From Limnobacter sp. SAORIC-580 (GTDB lineage Bacteria > Pseudomonadota > Gammaproteobacteria > Burkholderiales > Burkholderiaceae_B): a stretch of DNA of 64,000 bases. Both the position numbers and the translations under genes were made by a program. Position 1 is the first letter of the stretch. Each line of letters begins with the position of its first letter. The stretch spans positions 124,001 to 188,000 of the forward strand of contig NZ_CP053084.1 of assembly GCF_013004065.1 (NCBI RefSeq), in the 5' to 3' direction. The notes beneath the pieces were generated by a model. The model was not told where the DNA came from, searched no databases, and worked only from the letters and a program-made list of their open reading frames with translations. Shown piece after piece: positions 40,804-50,920 of this stretch.

Positions 40804-41328
40804 TTGGACTCAACGGACTTGTTAACCCGGGCAGTGGGTATAGTGGCTTTTGGCTTGAGCATTGCAGGGTTCTGCGTCATTTCAGAACGTGGGACCAAGC
40901 TGTTGTTTGCACTGTCGTCGATGGCTTGGGGGCTTCAATACTACTTGTTGGGCGTGCATACCGGTTTTTTAATCATGCTTCTCACAGGGGTGCGGCAGGC
41001 AGTCACCATTTATTCCAACGTCATGGGCCAGCGTTTGCGTTTGGCGCTGGTATTGGGTTTCAGTGGCATGGCCGTTGCTATTGCTGTGTTCACCTGGCAA
41101 GGTTGGCTGGCCAGCTCTTTGCCACTGTTTGCAACATTGCTGGGTACTTGGGCCTTGTTCATGATGGGCAATGTGGGCATGCGCAAGGCCACCTTGGCCA
41201 CCAATGCCTTGTGGGCGGTGCATGGTTACCTGTTTGATTCCTGGGAACTGTGCCTGACCATGATCGTGATCACTGTGGCCAACCTGTATGGTTTATATCG
41301 CCTGCGAGGGGCTACTGTGGTGCCGTGA
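40804..41328 (+). CDS. YgjV-like inner membrane protein
   Basis: 174 residues with five to six hydrophobic helices and motifs GTKLLFALSSMAWGLQYYLL and GVRQAVTIYS, matching the YgjV family of small membrane proteins of unknown function. The TTG at 40804 is the earliest plausible start but lacks a clear ribosome binding site; GTG codons slightly downstream are alternatives. It lies alone between the hybrid kinase promoter region and metH. Confidence 0.7.
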   Translation: MDSTDLLTRAVGIVAFGLSIAGFCVISERGTKLLFALSSMAWGLQYYLLGVHTGFLIMLLTGVRQAVTIYSNVMGQRLRLALVLGFSGMAVAIAVFTWQGWLASSLPLFATLLGTWALFMMGNVGMRKATLATNALWAVHGYLFDSWELCLTMIVITVANLYGLYRLRGATVVP

Positions 41329-41633
41329 AATGGAAAAAGTGGGAGACTCAAGGATACAACGGAGGAGTAAGTGAGCTGCGCTGTTTTGCCGGCTTTGCAA
41401 GGCTTCCCGGCGGATTCGCAGCACGGGGCGGTTCCGCCAGGAACCGATGCGAAGACGCCAAGGCGTTTCGCATGCCCCAAGCCAGAAGCGTCAAGCCGGA
41501 ATTAGAAGCATTGCTTAGGCAATATTGCGCGGTTCACTTGCTTCGCCGTACGTCCGGAGTACAACGCTTTACGCCATTTACCTGCTAAAATGCAGCCTGT
41601 TTTCAAACCCTTGCACCATATAGAGGCCCCGCG
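41329..41633. other. 305-base gene-free leader upstream of metH
   Basis: The stretch has no coding signal but is rich in inverted repeats: GCCGG near 41380-41410 with CCGGC, GGCGGTTCCGCC at 41428-41437 and the long hairpin at 41447-41473. An extended -10 type TGCTAAAAT lies at 41583-41591, and AGAGG precedes the metH ATG. No known riboswitch consensus (cobalamin, SAM, SAH) was recognised. Confidence 0.5.
41447..41473. repeat. Strong hairpin in the metH upstream region
   Basis: ATGCGAA-(G)-ACGC, loop CAAG, GCGT-TTCGCAT: eleven base pairs with a single bulged G. No T-run follows, so it is not a simple terminator. It could be an attenuator element or a dispersed extragenic palindrome. Confidence 0.6.
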
Positions 41634-44600
41634 ATGAACACGCGCCCCGCTTCTTCGCCTGCCGAGCACAACAGTCTTGTTGTCAACGGCGCTGCAGTCG
41701 AAGCCCAACTCCGTGAACTCCTTCAAAAACGCATTCTGATTCTGGACGGTGCAACCGGCACCATGATTCAGCAGTACAAGCTCACGGAAGCCCAATACCG
41801 GGGCGAGCGTTTCGCTGATTTTCACCGCGACATCAAGGGCAACAACGAGTTGTTGGTGCTTACCCAGCCCGCCATCATGACCGAGATTCATGAGCAGTAC
41901 CTGGCCGCTGGCGCTGACATTTTGGAAACCAACACCTTCGGTGCCACCACCGTGGCGCAGGCCGATTACGAGATGGAACACCTCGTGGACGAAATGAACC
42001 GCGAGGCGGCCCGCCTGTGCAAGGAAGCCTGCATCAAGTACTCCACGCCGGACAAACCCCGGTTTGCCGCAGGCGCATTGGGCCCCACGCCCAAAACCGC
42101 GTCGATCAGCCCCGATGTGAACGACCCCGGTGCGCGCAATATTACGTTCGACGAACTGGTGGCCACTTACTACCAGCAAACCAAAGGGCTGGTTGAAGGC
42201 GGCGTTGACCTGTTGCTGGTCGAAACCATTTTCGACACGCTGAATGCCAAAGCCGCACTATTCGCGATCGACCAGTACTTTGAAGATTCCGGCAATAAAT
42301 TGCCCATCATGATTTCCGGCACAGTGACCGATGCCTCCGGTCGCGTGTTGTCGGGTCAAACTGTGGAAGCTTTCTGGAATTCCGTGCGCCATGCCAAGCC
42401 CATTACCATCGGCTTGAACTGTGCGTTGGGTGCCTCGCTGATGCGCCCCTATGTGGCTGAACTGTCCAAAATTTGCGACGTGCCCATTTGCGTGTATCCC
42501 AACGCCGGTTTGCCCAACCCAATGAGCGACACCGGTTTCGATGAAACACCGGAAATTACCTCCAGCCTGGTGAAGGAATTTGCGCAAGCAGGCTTTTTGA
42601 ATGTGGCTGGCGGTTGCTGCGGCACCACGCCTGATCACATCGCGGCCATTGCCAAGGCACTGGAAAACCAAAAGCCACGCACCATTCCCACCGTGGAACC
42701 CAAGTGCCGCTTGTCGGGCCTGGAGCCCCTGAACATTGATGACAACAGCCTGTTCATCAACGTGGGCGAGCGAACCAACGTCACCGGCTCCAAGGCTTTT
42801 GCCCGCATGATTTTGAACGAGCAGTACGACGAAGCGCTCAGCGTGGCTCGTCAGCAGGTGGAAAATGGCGCGCAAATTGTGGACGTGAACATGGACGAAG
42901 CCATGTTGGATTCCAAAGTTGCGATGGTGAAGTTCCTGAACCTCATGGCGTCCGAGCCCGATATTTCACGCGTACCAGTCATGATCGACTCCTCGAAGTG
43001 GGACGTGATCGAAGCAGGCTTGAAATGCGTACAAGGCAAGGCGGTGGTCAACTCCATTTCCATGAAGGAAGGGGTTGAGGAATTCAAACGTCAGGCCAAA
43101 TTGTGCAAGCGTTATGGTGCGGCAGTCATCGTGATGGCCTTTGATGAAAAAGGCCAGGCCGACACCTACGCCCGAAAAATTGAAATTTGCGAGCGTGCTT
43201 ACAACATTCTGGTGAATGAAGTGGGCTTCCCGGCCGAAGACATCATCTTCGACCCGAACATCTTCGCCATTGCAACAGGCATTGAAGAGCACGACAACTA
43301 CGGTAACGACTTTATCGAGGCCACAGGCTGGATCAAGAAAAACCTGCCGCATGCCAAAATTTCAGGTGGTGTGTCCAACGTGTCTTTCAGTTTCCGCGGC
43401 AATGAACCTGCCCGCGAGGCCATTCACACCGTGTTCCTGTACCACGCCATTAAAAACGGCATGACCATGGGCATTGTGAACGCCGGCATGATGGGCGTTT
43501 ACGACGAGCTTGAGCCCGCGCTGAAAGCCCGCGTGGAAGACATTGTGCTGAATCGTCAGCCCGATCTTCCCGCCAACGATCCCGATTTCGGTAAAACCGC
43601 CACCGAGCGAATGATCGAATTCGCAGGCACCCTGAAAGCGGGCGGCAAGAAGTTGGAAGAAAACCTGGAGTGGCGCAACCAACCGGTACAAAAGCGCCTG
43701 GCCCACGCACTGGTGCATGGCATTACCAACTTCATTGTGGAAGACACCGAAGAATGCCGCGCTGAAATAGCAGCCAATGGCGGCCGCCCAATCAATGTGA
43801 TTGAAGGCCCGCTGATGGACGGCATGAACGTGGTCGGCGACCTGTTTGGTGCCGGCAAAATGTTCCTGCCGCAGGTTGTTAAAAGTGCCCGTGTCATGAA
43901 GCAGGCCGTGGCTCATCTTATTCCTTACATTGAGGAAGAGAAAAAGCAGCTGGTGGCCGCCGGTGGCGATGCCAAAGCCAAGGGTAAAATTTTGATTGCC
44001 ACCGTGAAAGGCGATGTGCACGACATCGGCAAAAACATCGTGACCGTTGTTCTTCAGTGCAACAACTTTGAAGTCGAGAACATGGGCGTGATGGTGCCTG
44101 CCGAGCAAATTCTCGCCAAAGCCAAAGAAATCAATGCCGACATCATTGGGCTGTCGGGCCTTATTACACCGTCGCTTGAAGAAATGGCTTATGTGGCCAG
44201 CGAGATGCAACGCGACCCCTATTTCCGCGACCGTGGCATTCCCTTGCTCATCGGTGGCGCCACCACCAGCCGCGTGCACACTGCTGTGAAAATTGCACCG
44301 CATTACGATGGCCCCACTGTCTACGTTTCAGACGCCAGCCGTTCGGTGGGCGTGGCCTCGAATTTGTTGTCGGATGAATCGGCCGACACGTTCAAAGCCG
44401 AATTGAAAACCGAATACGAACGTGTACGCGAACAGCATGCCAACAAGAAAGCCCAGCCCCTGATCAGCATTGAAGCTGCGCGTGCCAACAAACAGAAAAT
44501 CGATTGGGTCAATTACACCCCACCCAAACCAAAGTTCATCGGCAAGCGTTACTTCAAGAATTACGATTTGGCTGATATCGCCCAGTACATCGACTGGACG

Positions 44601-45428
44601 CCGTTTTTCCAAACCTGGGATTTACACGGTGGCTATCCCCGCGTGCTGGAAGACGAACTGGTGGGCGAAGCCGCCCGCAAAGTGTTTGAAGACGGCCAAG
44701 CCATGTTGAAAAAATGCATTGAAGGCCGCTGGTTGCAAGCCAACGCGGCGGTGGCGTTTTACCCGGCCAACACGGTGGGCGATGATCACATCGAAGTTTA
44801 TTCCGATGAAAGCCGCAGCCAAGTGTTGTTTACCTACAGCCCCTTACGGCAGCAGGGTGAAAAGCGCGAAGGTATTCCGAACAAATCACTGGCTGACTTT
44901 ATTGCACCCAAGGGGCTAGGCGATGACTACATAGGTATGTTTGCAGTCACCGCTGGTTTGGGTGTTGAAAGGAAAGAAAAGGAATTCCAGGCGGCGCACG
45001 ATGACTACAGCAGCATCATGTTCAAAGCGATTGCCGACCGCATGGCAGAGGCCTTCGCAGAATGTCTCCACCAGCGCGTTCGCAAAGACCTTTGGGGCTA
45101 TGTGGCCGATGAAACTCTGAGTAACGAAGAACTCATTGCCGAGAAATACCAGGGCATTCGCCCTGCACCGGGTTACCCCGCCTGCCCAGAACACACCATC
45201 AAGCGAAACATGTTTGAAGTGATGCAGTGCGAAGAAATTGGCATGACCTTGACCGAAAGCCTGGCCATGAGTCCAGCTGCCAGCGTTTCAGGTTTTTATT
45301 TCGCCAACCCTGAGAGTGATTACTTCAATGTGGGTACGATCGGGCAAGACCAGTTCAAGGCCTTGCTGGAATACTCAGGTCGGAGTGAAGACGATTTGAA
45401 ACGAGCCCTGGTTCCCATTCTAGGCTGA
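41634..45428 (+). CDS. metH: Cobalamin-dependent methionine synthase
   Basis: 1264 residues, full length with all four modules. The homocysteine domain (about 33-345) has DGATGTMIQ and zinc ligands Cys263 (GLNCALG), Cys328 and Cys329 ([10 protein letters not shown]). The methyltetrahydrofolate domain (about 375-640) contains [14 protein letters not shown]. The cobalamin domain (about 670-915) has the cobalt ligand His796 in [12 protein letters not shown] and the SGLITPS loop. The AdoMet reactivation domain (about 930-1260) contains [12 protein letters not shown]. It transfers the methyl group of methyltetrahydrofolate to homocysteine in the cytoplasm. AGAGG lies before the ATG. It is probably monocistronic. 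Confidence 0.97.
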   Translation: MNTRPASSPAEHNSLVVNGAAVEAQLRELLQKRILILDGATGTMIQQYKLTEAQYRGERFADFHRDIKGNNELLVLTQPAIMTEIHEQYLAAGADILETNTFGATTVAQADYEMEHLVDEMNREAARLCKEACIKYSTPDKPRFAAGALGPTPKTASISPDVNDPGARNITFDELVATYYQQTKGLVEGGVDLLLVETIFDTLNAKAALFAIDQYFEDSGNKLPIMISGTVTDASGRVLSGQTVEAFWNSVRHAKPITIGLNCALGASLMRPYVAELSKICDVPICVYPNAGLPNPMSDTGFDETPEITSSLVKEFAQAGFLNVAGGCCGTTPDHIAAIAKALENQKPRTIPTVEPKCRLSGLEPLNIDDNSLFINVGERTNVTGSKAFARMILNEQYDEALSVARQQVENGAQIVDVNMDEAMLDSKVAMVKFLNLMASEPDISRVPVMIDSSKWDVIEAGLKCVQGKAVVNSISMKEGVEEFKRQAKLCKRYGAAVIVMAFDEKGQADTYARKIEICERAYNILVNEVGFPAEDIIFDPNIFAIATGIEEHDNYGNDFIEATGWIKKNLPHAKISGGVSNVSFSFRGNEPAREAIHTVFLYHAIKNGMTMGIVNAGMMGVYDELEPALKARVEDIVLNRQPDLPANDPDFGKTATERMIEFAGTLKAGGKKLEENLEWRNQPVQKRLAHALVHGITNFIVEDTEECRAEIAANGGRPINVIEGPLMDGMNVVGDLFGAGKMFLPQVVKSARVMKQAVAHLIPYIEEEKKQLVAAGGDAKAKGKILIATVKGDVHDIGKNIVTVVLQCNNFEVENMGVMVPAEQILAKAKEINADIIGLSGLITPSLEEMAYVASEMQRDPYFRDRGIPLLIGGATTSRVHTAVKIAPHYDGPTVYVSDASRSVGVASNLLSDESADTFKAELKTEYERVREQHANKKAQPLISIEAARANKQKIDWVNYTPPKPKFIGKRYFKNYDLADIAQYIDWTPFFQTWDLHGGYPRVLEDELVGEAARKVFEDGQAMLKKCIEGRWLQANAAVAFYPANTVGDDHIEVYSDESRSQVLFTYSPLRQQGEKREGIPNKSLADFIAPKGLGDDYIGMFAVTAGLGVERKEKEFQAAHDDYSSIMFKAIADRMAEAFAECLHQRVRKDLWGYVADETLSNEELIAEKYQGIRPAPGYPACPEHTIKRNMFEVMQCEEIGMTLTESLAMSPAASVSGFYFANPESDYFNVGTIGQDQFKALLEYSGRSEDDLKRALVPILG

Positions 45429-45494
45429 GCAAGACGAACGGTGTTTGAACCATTGAGTGTGAAAAGGGTACTCACTAACGGGAGGATCTTTTTC

Positions 45495-46013
45495 ATGCTT
45501 GAAATTCAAACCATCACTGATTCTGATCACATGCTAATGACCCTGGCCAACGCGGCTACATGGGTTCAAAGCGAAGAGGAGTTCATCCTTTGGAGCGGAG
45601 CCGAATATCGTTTTGGTCACGTCATTTCAGAATTCCATCTCGGCAAGAAACCAGAAGAAGTTTATGTGGCTTGGCTCAACGGTGCTGCGGTTGGGTATAC
45701 CGAACTTCATTTCAACTCATTCGGCAGGGTAATTGCCCGGGTGTTGTGTCACCCCCAATATCGTGGTCACGGTATTGGTCGCCAACTGGTCGATTGGGCT
45801 TGTGAGCGGGCTTACATAAGCTCTTTGATCGTCACGTTGTTCTGTGTTCCCAATAACCGTGTGGCGCATCGCCTATACCTGAACATGGGTTTTGCAGAGC
45901 ATGAAATTCTTGTACCTGATGACCTCATTCGAATGACCAAAATCAATCCCAAGTTAACTATGGATGAGATTCACTCGAATTCTTCTTCAAAAGCATTCCT
46001 TACAATGAACTAA
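45495..46013 (+). CDS. GNAT-family N-acetyltransferase
   Basis: 172 residues. The start at 45495 (MLEIQTITDSDHMLM) is chosen for GGGAGGA upstream; a GTG at 45441 is less likely. The acetyl-CoA loop is visible as CHPQYRGHGIGRQLVDWACE (Q/R-x-x-G-x-G), with the strand ARVL before it and NNRVAHRLYLNMGF after it, typical of motif B. The substrate is unknown. It sits 59 bases upstream of sctV in the same direction. It may be a leftover neighbour or may modify a type III substrate; there is no evidence for either. Confidence 0.8.
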   Translation: MLEIQTITDSDHMLMTLANAATWVQSEEEFILWSGAEYRFGHVISEFHLGKKPEEVYVAWLNGAAVGYTELHFNSFGRVIARVLCHPQYRGHGIGRQLVDWACERAYISSLIVTLFCVPNNRVAHRLYLNMGFAEHEILVPDDLIRMTKINPKLTMDEIHSNSSSKAFLTMN

Positions 46014-46072
46014 AGCGAATTCTTTGTCACACAAGTAACACCAGTAGTTTTATAAAAACCAAAGGTGTCGGT

Positions 46073-48169
46073 GTGATAGAAACATTAAACAAATTTGCGC
46101 GACTTGCCTCCGCACGCTCTGAAGTGGTTGGTGCCTCTCTCGTCATACTGATGGTTGTGATGATGGTGATGCCTCTATCGCCGATGATGCTGGATGTACT
46201 TTTGGCCATAAACATCTCGGTTTCAATCTTGCTGGCCATCAGTGCGGTACTCATTGAAACGCCTCTGGCATTTTCTTCTTTTCCCGCCATTTTATTGATG
46301 ACTACCCTTTTCCGGTTGTCACTTACCATTTCCACCACACGCCAAATTTTGCTCGAAGCAGATGCTGGGCATATTGTTCAGACCTTTGGCGAATTTGTGG
46401 TGGGCGGCAATATTGCTGTAGGCCTAACCATCTTCATCATCATTTCGGTCGTCAATTTTCTGGTGGTCACCAAAGGCTCTGAGCGGGTGGCAGAAGTAGC
46501 TGCTCGTTTTTCTCTCGATGGCATGCCTGGCAAACAAATGTCGATTGACAGTGATCTTCGCGCTGGTCTTATCAATCAAAGTACTGCCAAGCAAAGGCGT
46601 GCAACGCTAGAAAAGGAATCTCAGTTGTTTGGTGCCATGGACGGTGCCATCAAGTTTGTGAAAAACGATGCAATCGCTGGTTTGGTGATCACTGCGGTCA
46701 ATTTGTTGGGCGGTTTGGCGGTAGGCATGTTGCAAAAGGACATGAGCTTTTCTCAAGCGGCCAGTATTTATTCAATTCTGTCTGTCGGTGACGGCCTGGT
46801 GGCCATTATTCCTTCTCTGTTGATATCGGTCGCAGCAGGCTTGATCGTTACACGGGTTACCAAAGGTGAGGGTGATGGCTCCAGCACAGCGGCCGATATG
46901 TTTAAAGATCTTTCACGTAACTCAAATGCCCTGCAAATCAGTGGCGTGTTTTGCTTGATGTTTGCATTCGTACCTGGGATGCCTGCCCCGGTATTTGTTG
47001 TCACAGCAGGGGTGCTGTTTGCAGCGTGGTACTTCATGACCGCGAAAAACGATAAACCGGAGCCAATTAACATCGAAAGGCAATTCTCTGATTTGCTGGG
47101 GCCAGACCATAAAAAATCCCTGGAAGATGTAACCACCACGGACACTTATGCGCCTTTGCAAATTCGAGTCCCCGCCACTGCGGAGCCTACCAGTACCAAT
47201 CAAATCCAGAATATTTGCAGGATCGCCAGAAACCGTCAGGTGGAACATCTTGGCGTTGTCTTGCCCTTGTTCGATTTGACACAGCACAACGAAGACTATG
47301 CGGAAATCTATGTGTTTGGTGTGCCTGCACTTAGCCTGAATTTGTCTGAAAAGCGAATCAGTATTCTTGAGCCAATTGAGAAAATTCAAGCTTTGGGCAT
47401 TGAACTCGCATTCGTCACTGAGAAAGATAAAACGACCGGGCGCTATCACCATCTTTGTGAGCCAACCTTCAAACCCAAACTGGATCAACACAGCTTGGCC
47501 TACAAAACCTACGAGTCCCGTTTGCTTGAGCAAATCGAAACATTGCTGGTGAACAAGATTCACCAAATGTTTACTCTCAATGAGTATCAGCGACACCTGT
47601 CGTCGTTGGGGGATCGTTTTGCTGAGCAACTTAAAGAACTGGAGCGCGTTTTACCCACCACCAAAGTAGTCGAAGTACTTCAAAAATTAATGCGTGAACG
47701 GGTTTCCATCAAAAACCTGAGAACGATATTTAATTCCTTGATTGAATGGGGGCAACGTGAAAGGGATGTGGATGTAATTACAGAGCAAGTACGTCGTGCA
47801 CTGCATGAACAAATCTGCCACCAGTACTCACAGTCCAAAACAATGCGGATCGTACTTCTGGATGTTGAGTTCGAACAGGTCATTCGGGAGGCAGTTCGAA
47901 GCCAGGGGAGCAACAGCTATCTGGACATTGATTCAAGCTCGATCAATGCGATGGTCGCCATGGTTGAAAAACAAATCAGTCCTTATCTGCATGAGGAATA
48001 CCCTCCCGCAATCGTTTGTTCCATGGATTGTCGAACCCATGTCCGACAAATAATTGAACCGACACTGTTTTGTGTACCAGTGTTATCCCATCAAGAGGTT
48101 TCGTCGAATCTTGAAATCCAGGTTTTGGGAAATATCGCAATCACCGAATCACAGTCCTTTAATCGCTGA
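46073..48169 (+). CDS. sctV: Type III secretion export gate protein SctV
   Basis: 698 residues from a GTG at 46073 (AAGGTG upstream), the usual size of the FHIPEP/LcrD/HrcV family. Eight membrane helices span about 18-325, with family motifs LSPMMLDVLLAINISVS, FRLSLTISTTRQILL and the conserved FHIPEP loop MPGKQMSIDSDLRAGLI. The C-terminal cytoplasmic domain (about 350-698) forms the nonameric ring. It is not the flagellar FlhA: no flagellar gene is nearby and the neighbours are sctD, sctN and the like. First gene of the rightward operon. Confidence 0.95.
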   Translation: MIETLNKFARLASARSEVVGASLVILMVVMMVMPLSPMMLDVLLAINISVSILLAISAVLIETPLAFSSFPAILLMTTLFRLSLTISTTRQILLEADAGHIVQTFGEFVVGGNIAVGLTIFIIISVVNFLVVTKGSERVAEVAARFSLDGMPGKQMSIDSDLRAGLINQSTAKQRRATLEKESQLFGAMDGAIKFVKNDAIAGLVITAVNLLGGLAVGMLQKDMSFSQAASIYSILSVGDGLVAIIPSLLISVAAGLIVTRVTKGEGDGSSTAADMFKDLSRNSNALQISGVFCLMFAFVPGMPAPVFVVTAGVLFAAWYFMTAKNDKPEPINIERQFSDLLGPDHKKSLEDVTTTDTYAPLQIRVPATAEPTSTNQIQNICRIARNRQVEHLGVVLPLFDLTQHNEDYAEIYVFGVPALSLNLSEKRISILEPIEKIQALGIELAFVTEKDKTTGRYHHLCEPTFKPKLDQHSLAYKTYESRLLEQIETLLVNKIHQMFTLNEYQRHLSSLGDRFAEQLKELERVLPTTKVVEVLQKLMRERVSIKNLRTIFNSLIEWGQRERDVDVITEQVRRALHEQICHQYSQSKTMRIVLLDVEFEQVIREAVRSQGSNSYLDIDSSSINAMVAMVEKQISPYLHEEYPPAIVCSMDCRTHVRQIIEPTLFCVPVLSHQEVSSNLEIQVLGNIAITESQSFNR

Positions 48170-48186
48170 ATGGGACACGAAGGAAT

Positions 48187-49119
48187 ATGATGCAACTACA
48201 AGTCAAAGCCAAATCGGGCCTGCATGCCGGGGCGGTCTGGAATCTGAGCAAATCATTTGTCACACTGGGCGGTTCAGCAAGGGCAGATATTTTTCTTTGT
48301 GATCCAGAGATCCCTGATTCTTTGATTACCCTTAGCCGTTATGGTCGACGCTATGTCATCGAGGGTATCGACCCCGGAGCCAAGCTCTTGTCGCCTGACA
48401 ACAGCAAGGTAGAAAACACCTTGTTCCCCTCTCAAACTGTCACGCTGGACTACCGTCACATTCAGCTGGATTTTACCTTGGTCACAGCCGGACAGGGTCT
48501 TGCAGCCAGAATGGGAGATGGGTCTTTTCGCTTGCTCCACACATTTCTCAGATTTTTACAGGGGTTGGGCGCACGTGCAATCGTGGCTTTTTTGTTCATC
48601 GTTGGCCTTTTGCTAACGTCGATGATTCTGTTTTTCGGGACGGCAGGTGTGGCGAAAACACAAGCCAGCATGTTGGATAGAAAAGTCTCCGAAATTGAGA
48701 AAGCAGAAGATGTACCGATTGGCGTCACGATGGCTATTAACGTGATTCATGATCTTGAACTGTTCGCCCAGCAACTCAATACCAAAGGGATTTCCGCGCA
48801 GCGTGAAGAGAACCGCGTAAAAATCACCGCCGAGCTTTCCCGTGTTCAAGGCATGGCACTCGAGCAACAACTGTCCGCTTACGCCCGTGACTACGGCCAG
48901 TTCGTCGAGCTGGCTGCAACCATGAACTTCACTGATGAACAAATCAAAGTAGATTCCATTGAGGTGGAGCAAATTGTGCTGGGCCGTGCTCCCGCTGTGG
49001 TGTTGCGTGACGGGGCAATGCTGTTTGAAGGTGGTAGTTACAACGGCCTGACTATTTCCAGTATCGGCATGAACAAGTTGGTTTTCAAGGGTGTTGCAAC
49101 CTATGAGGTACCACTGTAA
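48187..49119 (+). CDS. sctD: Type III secretion inner-membrane ring protein SctD
   Basis: 310 residues. A cytoplasmic FHA-like domain (about 1-105: beta-rich with GGSARADIFLCDP and LSRYGRRYVIEG) precedes a membrane helix (130-152) and a periplasmic region of about 155 residues with repeated ring-building modules. Fold order and position between sctV and sctN support SctD, although primary sequence is divergent and the protein is shorter than YscD (about 420). sctD placed between sctV and sctN is not the usual order in Ysc, Ssa or Hrp clusters. Confidence 0.8.
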   Translation: MMQLQVKAKSGLHAGAVWNLSKSFVTLGGSARADIFLCDPEIPDSLITLSRYGRRYVIEGIDPGAKLLSPDNSKVENTLFPSQTVTLDYRHIQLDFTLVTAGQGLAARMGDGSFRLLHTFLRFLQGLGARAIVAFLFIVGLLLTSMILFFGTAGVAKTQASMLDRKVSEIEKAEDVPIGVTMAINVIHDLELFAQQLNTKGISAQREENRVKITAELSRVQGMALEQQLSAYARDYGQFVELAATMNFTDEQIKVDSIEVEQIVLGRAPAVVLRDGAMLFEGGSYNGLTISSIGMNKLVFKGVATYEVPL

Positions 49120-50501
49120 TGCAAGCTCATCCAAACGCCGAACTCGACCCTGGAGTTCTCGATCTACTTCGGGAGCGGCTCGTTAACCTCAACCCGGTTC
49201 GTCGAATTGGCTATGTTTCCGAAATCGTTGTCTCTGTGGTCAAAGCTCATTTGCCCAATGTGTTACTGGGCGAACTTTGTGAAATTGAGGCCAACGACGG
49301 TCGAGTTGTACTCGGTGAAGTGATCGCATTCACTGAAAATCTTGCAACCATTTCCTGTCTACAATCCGTTGTTGGTATTGCACTGGGTGCGACAGTCCTG
49401 CCCATGGGGCGTCCTCATTGTGTAAAGCCGCATCAGCGTCAATTGTCACTTATTCTTGATGGCATGGGCCGCAATCTCGCCGATCCTGGCAATCCGTTTG
49501 ATAGTGTGCTGTCGGTCGATCCAGATGCAAGCCCGGTCATTCGTCCTGCACCACCCGCAACAAGTCGCCCGCCAGTCAGTCAGGCATTAACAACACAGGT
49601 CCGGTTGATCGACAATGTATTGAGTTTGGGTGTGGGGCAACGGGTGGGTATATTCGCCCCGCCTGGTTGCGGAAAAAGTACCTTGATGGCCCAGATTGTA
49701 CGCGGTGCAAAAGTGGATGCTGTGGTGTTCGGTCTCGTTGGCGAACGTGGCCGTGAGCTGCGCGAATTTATCGAGAATGAAATCGACACTACGATTCGCC
49801 AACGCAGCTTCTTTGTGTGCGCAACCTCTGATAAATCGCCGATTGAACGGGTTCGAGCAGCATTTACAGCCATGTCAATTGCTGAACATCTTCGTGATCA
49901 AGGCAAATCGGTTTTGTTGCTGATTGATTCCATCACCCGACTTGCCCGAGCGCAGCGGGAAATCGGTTTGATGGCAGGCGAGCCCGCGACCCAGGCGGGT
50001 TTTACTCCTTCCGTGTATTCCATTCTTCCTGCTTTGGTCGAGCGTGCTGGCCGCACGGAAACCGGTTCCATCACTGCAATTTTTACTGTATTGATGGAAG
50101 GCGATCGCATAGAAGACGATCCCATTGCAAGCGAGGCAAAAAGCTTGCTCGATGGTCACATCGTGCTAAGTCCAAAGCTGGTTGAGCGCAATCATTTTCC
50201 CGCCATTGATCCACTGCGTAGCCTCTCCCGCGTGATGCACTCTGTCGCGGACAACCGAACCAAAAATGCTGCTGCCGGGCTTCGCAGAATTTATTCTTTG
50301 TATCAAGAAGTGGAGCTGCTGGTGCGGTTGAATGAGTACAAGCAGGGTACTGATCCCCTTATCGATGAGGCTGTGCGTGTCAAACCCCTGCTCGATGAAT
50401 GGTGCCGACAAGGCAGAATGCAATCTGTTTCGCCGAATACGGCAATTGCTGAGCTTGAGGAACTGGTCTCCAGATTTTTGACTATTGCAGAGCAAGCATA
50501 G
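49119..50501 (+). CDS. sctN: Type III secretion ATPase SctN
   Basis: 460 residues, start overlapping the sctD stop by one base (TAATG). Walker A is FAPPGCGKST (179-188; Lys186). Walker B is VLLLIDSITRLARAQREIGL, followed by the conserved GEPATQAGFTPSVYSILP, and the protein ends in the helical domain that binds chaperone/substrate. It is an F1-like hexameric ATPase that unfolds and releases substrates at the export gate. Clear family assignment; the flagellar FliI is excluded by the neighbours. Confidence 0.96.
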   Translation: MQAHPNAELDPGVLDLLRERLVNLNPVRRIGYVSEIVVSVVKAHLPNVLLGELCEIEANDGRVVLGEVIAFTENLATISCLQSVVGIALGATVLPMGRPHCVKPHQRQLSLILDGMGRNLADPGNPFDSVLSVDPDASPVIRPAPPATSRPPVSQALTTQVRLIDNVLSLGVGQRVGIFAPPGCGKSTLMAQIVRGAKVDAVVFGLVGERGRELREFIENEIDTTIRQRSFFVCATSDKSPIERVRAAFTAMSIAEHLRDQGKSVLLLIDSITRLARAQREIGLMAGEPATQAGFTPSVYSILPALVERAGRTETGSITAIFTVLMEGDRIEDDPIASEAKSLLDGHIVLSPKLVERNHFPAIDPLRSLSRVMHSVADNRTKNAAAGLRRIYSLYQEVELLVRLNEYKQGTDPLIDEAVRVKPLLDEWCRQGRMQSVSPNTAIAELEELVSRFLTIAEQA

Positions 50502-50920
50502 TGAAGATGGATTCAATCGACAAGGATTTAAAAGCACTTCTTCGAATTCGTCAGATGCGTTCAGACTCATTGAATCGAGCTGCACGCATGCGTGAAATGG
50601 AACGAAACTTCGCGGCGAAAGACGTAGAAGACAAGGTAAGTGGTTTAACCACAACCGAGACCCAGGTTCGTCAAACACAACATGAGTGTTTGGCCGAGTT
50701 GGTTAATGGTCACTTCGTGAAAATTGATCGAGTGGAGGCATTTTCCAAAATGCAATTGCAAGGTGCGAAACGAATCATGGATGCGAATCGTGACATTGAT
50801 CTAGCCCAGAAGCACTTGGAGGTCTCCAAGGAAATGCTTGAAGAAAGTCTTCAAAAATCCAGGGCTGCCGAGAAAAGAAAAATCGCGATTCAAGAGGTTA
50901 TCGAATGGCGCAAGAACTGA
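50501..50920 (+). CDS. sctO: Type III secretion stalk protein SctO (probable)
   Basis: 139 residues, GTG start overlapping the sctN stop. The entire protein is predicted alpha-helical coiled coil, rich in Arg, Lys, Glu and Gln, with no membrane segment. That is the pattern of the FliJ/YscO/InvI stalk which sits in the SctN hexamer. Identity rests on position (sctN-O-Q), length and composition, not on motifs. Confidence 0.75.
   Translation: MKMDSIDKDLKALLRIRQMRSDSLNRAARMREMERNFAAKDVEDKVSGLTTTETQVRQTQHECLAELVNGHFVKIDRVEAFSKMQLQGAKRIMDANRDIDLAQKHLEVSKEMLEESLQKSRAAEKRKIAIQEVIEWRKN

Noticed and set aside
40785..41237. 150-codon frame starting with an ATG at 40785
   Set aside because: It overlaps the YgjV-like frame in another register. 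The YgjV frame gives a consistent multi-helix membrane protein, whereas this one is Gly/His-rich and unstructured.
41329..41633. SAH or cobalamin riboswitch upstream of metH
   Set aside because: The stretch contains GGAGGAG and GCTGCGC fragments but not the conserved SAH core order (GAGGAGCGCUGC with a matching AGGCUCG), and no B12 box was found.
43362..44303. 313-codon open frame on the minus strand inside metH
   Set aside because: It lies wholly within the certain metH frame, has no ribosome binding site and shows the His/Val-rich composition of an antisense shadow.
45441..45494. Upstream GTG start for the acetyltransferase
   Set aside because: The ATG at 45495 has a clear GGGAGGA site and begins the conserved fold; the extension has no homology-like features.
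46014..46072. PIP box or hrp box promoter before sctV
   Set aside because: No TTCGC-N15-TTCGC or GGAACC/CCAC pair is present. The system does not appear to be HrpB/HrpX or HrpL regulated by known motifs.
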